Shown here piece after piece: positions 39,901 through 41,189 of a DNA stretch of 41,189 nucleotides. The stretch's first letter is position 1; each line of letters begins with the position of its first letter. Source of the stretch: Bacteroidota bacterium (GTDB lineage: Bacteria > Bacteroidota > Bacteroidia > Chitinophagales > Saprospiraceae); contig JAFMDF010000049.1 in the NCBI GenBank assembly GCA_017857395.1, positions 1 to 41,189 on the forward strand. The letters run 5' to 3'. The notes beneath the pieces were generated by a model. The model saw only the letters and a program-made list of their open reading frames with translations. It did not search any database and was not told the origin of the DNA. A program made the translations under genes and the position numbers.

Positions 39901-40332
39901 TTAATCTAATTCCTCAAGATTGCCTCGTTTCTTAAAAAAGAAAATGATTAGATATAAGGAGAGTTGTATTTCTAAAACATTGTATGCAGTTAAAATATCA
40001 GCCTTTCTATAGATGAGTAGCGTTATTAGCATGAGGACTACTGTTAATACAAAGGTCAACGTAATAGATTCCCATCTTAAGACTTTGGTAAATTCATCTT
40101 CTATTTTTTCTCTAGAGACGGAATAGATTATCATTCCTAGTAGTGAAATAACGCTTAGTATAAAAGCAGTTTGTTCGGAAAAGATAAAAGGGATGTCTGC
40201 TTCATCACATCCATTACAAGCCCCTTCCCCATATCCTTCATTCCATCCTCTAATAAAATCTGGAACGCCACCGACGATAAACATCAGTAAGCCAATCCAT
40301 TTAAAATAATTAGGCAAAAATTGATTTTTCAT
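39901..40332 (-). CDS. paralogous small membrane protein
   Basis: About 143 residues from the ATG at 40332 (MKNQFLPNYFKWIGLLMFIVGG). An upstream in-frame ATG at 40374 is unlikely because a good promoter box overlaps that position (40377-40384). Four membrane segments are visible. The C-x-x-C of GACNGCDEAD in the first loop is absent from the paralogue at 39391-39792. The shared block is SREKIEDEFTKVLRWESITLTF. It lies 108 nt upstream of its paralogue on the same strand and leads the operon. Function unknown. Confidence 0.8.
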   Translation of the reverse strand: MKNQFLPNYFKWIGLLMFIVGGVPDFIRGWNEGYGEGACNGCDEADIPFIFSEQTAFILSVISLLGMIIYSVSREKIEDEFTKVLRWESITLTFVLTVVLMLITLLIYRKADILTAYNVLEIQLSLYLIIFFFKKRGNLEELD

Positions 40333-40355
40333 TGTTAAAAGTATTTGGTTATTGT

Positions 40356-40424
40356 CAAAAAGTAAAGTATACATTACAAATGTAAAGTTTGTTTTACTTT
40401 AATACAAGCTAAATTTACTTTTTG
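40356..40424 (-). promoter_or_regulatory. promoter and candidate operator of the XRE operon
   Basis: On the minus strand TACATTTG (40377-40384) fits the -7 box, with a TTG at 40405-40407 twenty bases upstream, an acceptable -33. The box lies inside a perfect 12-nt palindrome TTACAAATGTAA (40374-40385). CAAAAAGTAAA at 40356-40366 is the exact complement of TTTACTTTTTG at 40414-40424, so the promoter is bracketed by an inverted repeat. The XRE protein is the likely binder. Confidence 0.65.
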
Positions 40425-40489
40425 TAATTAAAAATATATTTTTTGTAAAGAAAACAGCAGAAAAGCTTAGTAAGCAAGAGCCTAAAACG

Positions 40490-40530
40490 ACAAAATGCTT
40501 TCAAGACGTTACACCTTGAAAGCATTTTGT
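40490..40530. terminator. 16-bp stem terminator
   Basis: ACAAAATGCTTTCAAG pairs perfectly with its complement around a 9-nt loop, about 60 nt after the stop of the right-edge minus-strand gene. Confidence 0.85.
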
Positions 40531-40590
40531 ATAAAAATATAGGAGAGCTTCAATTCACCGAAAAAGGATAGGAAGGGAAGTTCCCTTATA

Positions 40591-41145
40591 CTATTGTTTA
40601 GTCTTATTTCTCCGCTTCTTTTTATGCTTCTTCTTTTTCAACTTCTCACCACAATCAGAAATAGCGGGACTATCATTACAGATAATAGATAAATCCGACC
40701 CAGTCTGCGCCACCGTAATTTGTTGGCTAACATTTGCTTTTTGGCTATTAGGTGGATAAAAAGGATCGCTATAATTTTCCATTAAATAAATAAGATTCCC
40801 TGTACACTCCCCACTATTTTCAAAAGAGAACAAAGGAATTTTGGTATCTTTTGTATAAGTAATATTTCTAGTTCCAATACTAGCTAGTCCAAAAACGATA
40901 TAATCAAATGTAGGGGCTTCTGTTGGCGCATTAGAGCGACCATTTTCGTTGAACTCCACCCCTTCTACTAGATTTTTTAGATTAGTGACTTTAAAATCTC
41001 CCGTAGGTACTTTGAGGGTGACTTGTGCAGTTGCAGTCGTATTAAAAGGAGACTTAATCGTTTGATTAGATAATAGAGAGACGGTAAATAAGCCATTTTT
41101 AGCTTCTAAAACGTAGGTGTATACACAACCATCTTTGCTAGTGGT
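40591..41145 (-). pseudogene. broken secreted-protein gene, start missing
   Basis: The frame is open from 41145 down to the stop at 40591 (about 184 residues) but has no ATG, GTG or TTG start before the conserved-looking region. A TAA at 41146-41148 interrupts it upstream, and the frame beyond that stop is open to the window edge. A GTG at 40959 gives only 122 residues and cuts the domain. The protein reads VYTYVLEAKNGLFTVSLLS, QVTLKVPTGDF, DYIVFGLASIGTRNITY, and a Lys/Arg-rich tail. It resembles an extracellular beta domain repeated in Saprospira/Lewinella-type surface proteins, from memory only. It may be a nonsense mutation in a longer gene, a sequence error, or the tail of a gene fragment. 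Confidence 0.6.
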
Positions 41146-41189
41146 TTACGCATGAAGTTCTAAATAGTATTTATTGTAACTTTGCGGTT

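Noticed and set aside
1-41189. CRISPR array, from the many short repeats
   Set aside because: The repeats are 7-8 nt tandem units or palindromes without 20-40 nt unique spacers of constant length, and no cas gene is present.
1-41189. tRNA, rRNA or riboswitch genes
   Set aside because: No cloverleaf, rRNA segment or recognisable riboswitch core was found by eye on either strand; a covariance-model scan would be decisive.

Overview
The window reads as a low-GC chromosomal segment of a member of the Bacteroidota, most likely a Saprospira/Lewinella-type organism. The phylum call rests on several things: recurrent TAnnTTTG boxes upstream of genes (the Bacteroidota -7 promoter element), almost no Shine-Dalgarno sequences, many short lipoproteins with a Cys lipobox, a DUF4846 protein, the CCG-domain/membrane ferredoxin pair, and M1 and M61 peptidases of the kind common in this phylum. 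The family-level placement is inference. There is no rRNA, tRNA, CRISPR array, phage or recognisable transposase.

Layout. 0-5 kb: a CRP-like site, a Crp/Fnr regulator, truB, a duplicated Cys4-knuckle lipoprotein, an N-terminally extended GAPDH and a Sua5/YrdC protein. 5-8.3 kb: glgA and glgC for glycogen synthesis. 8.4-11.2 kb: a frameshifted peptide-type ABC substrate-binding lipoprotein and a DUF4846 protein. 11.5-14.3 kb: an unknown protein, a SAM methyltransferase and a protein built of 31-residue Gly-rich repeats. 14.6-16.4 kb: a sulfatase-fold lipoprotein lacking catalytic residues and a small conserved protein. 16.5-19.7 kb: an HdrB-like/HdrC-like iron-sulfur pair with a Fic gene between the two halves. 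20-25.7 kb: a phosphoribosyltransferase, an ArsR-type regulator, a fused nucleotidyltransferase/CDP-alcohol phosphotransferase, a flippase-like membrane protein and a phosphodiesterase. 25.9-30.8 kb: an M61 peptidase, a small lipoprotein, a class C beta-lactamase-like hydrolase, an AraC regulator and a lipoprotein. 31-38.6 kb: PadR plus an FtsX/MacB-type permease, an M1 peptidase, a membrane protein and a double-thioredoxin lipoprotein. 38.8-41.2 kb: a small lipoprotein, an XRE regulator with two related membrane proteins, and a broken secreted-protein gene at the right edge.

The most unusual signal lies between the genes. At least eleven intergenic spots carry short degenerate tandem arrays with an exact 7-nt period (8 nt at one locus). 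Each strand usually has 4-5 units, and the arrays are often arranged as inverted pairs that can fold into one hairpin. The unit sequence differs from locus to locus while the period is kept, which resembles the heptanucleotide STRR repeats of cyanobacteria. A second class consists of small palindromes with asymmetric centres, duplicated in inverted orientation (34.1, 36.4 and 37.4 kb), so that each half is a hairpin and the whole region is also an inverted repeat. Both classes fill the gaps right after stop codons or just before starts, so they may act as terminators, processing signals or mobile/slippage products.

Gene-level oddities are the Fic gene splitting a redox pair, a frameshift on a run of eight A, a catalytically dead sulfatase, the 31-residue solenoid protein, the fused CDP-alcohol enzyme cluster and an exact direct repeat flanking the PadR promoter. 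All statements come from reading the sequence; no database search was run.
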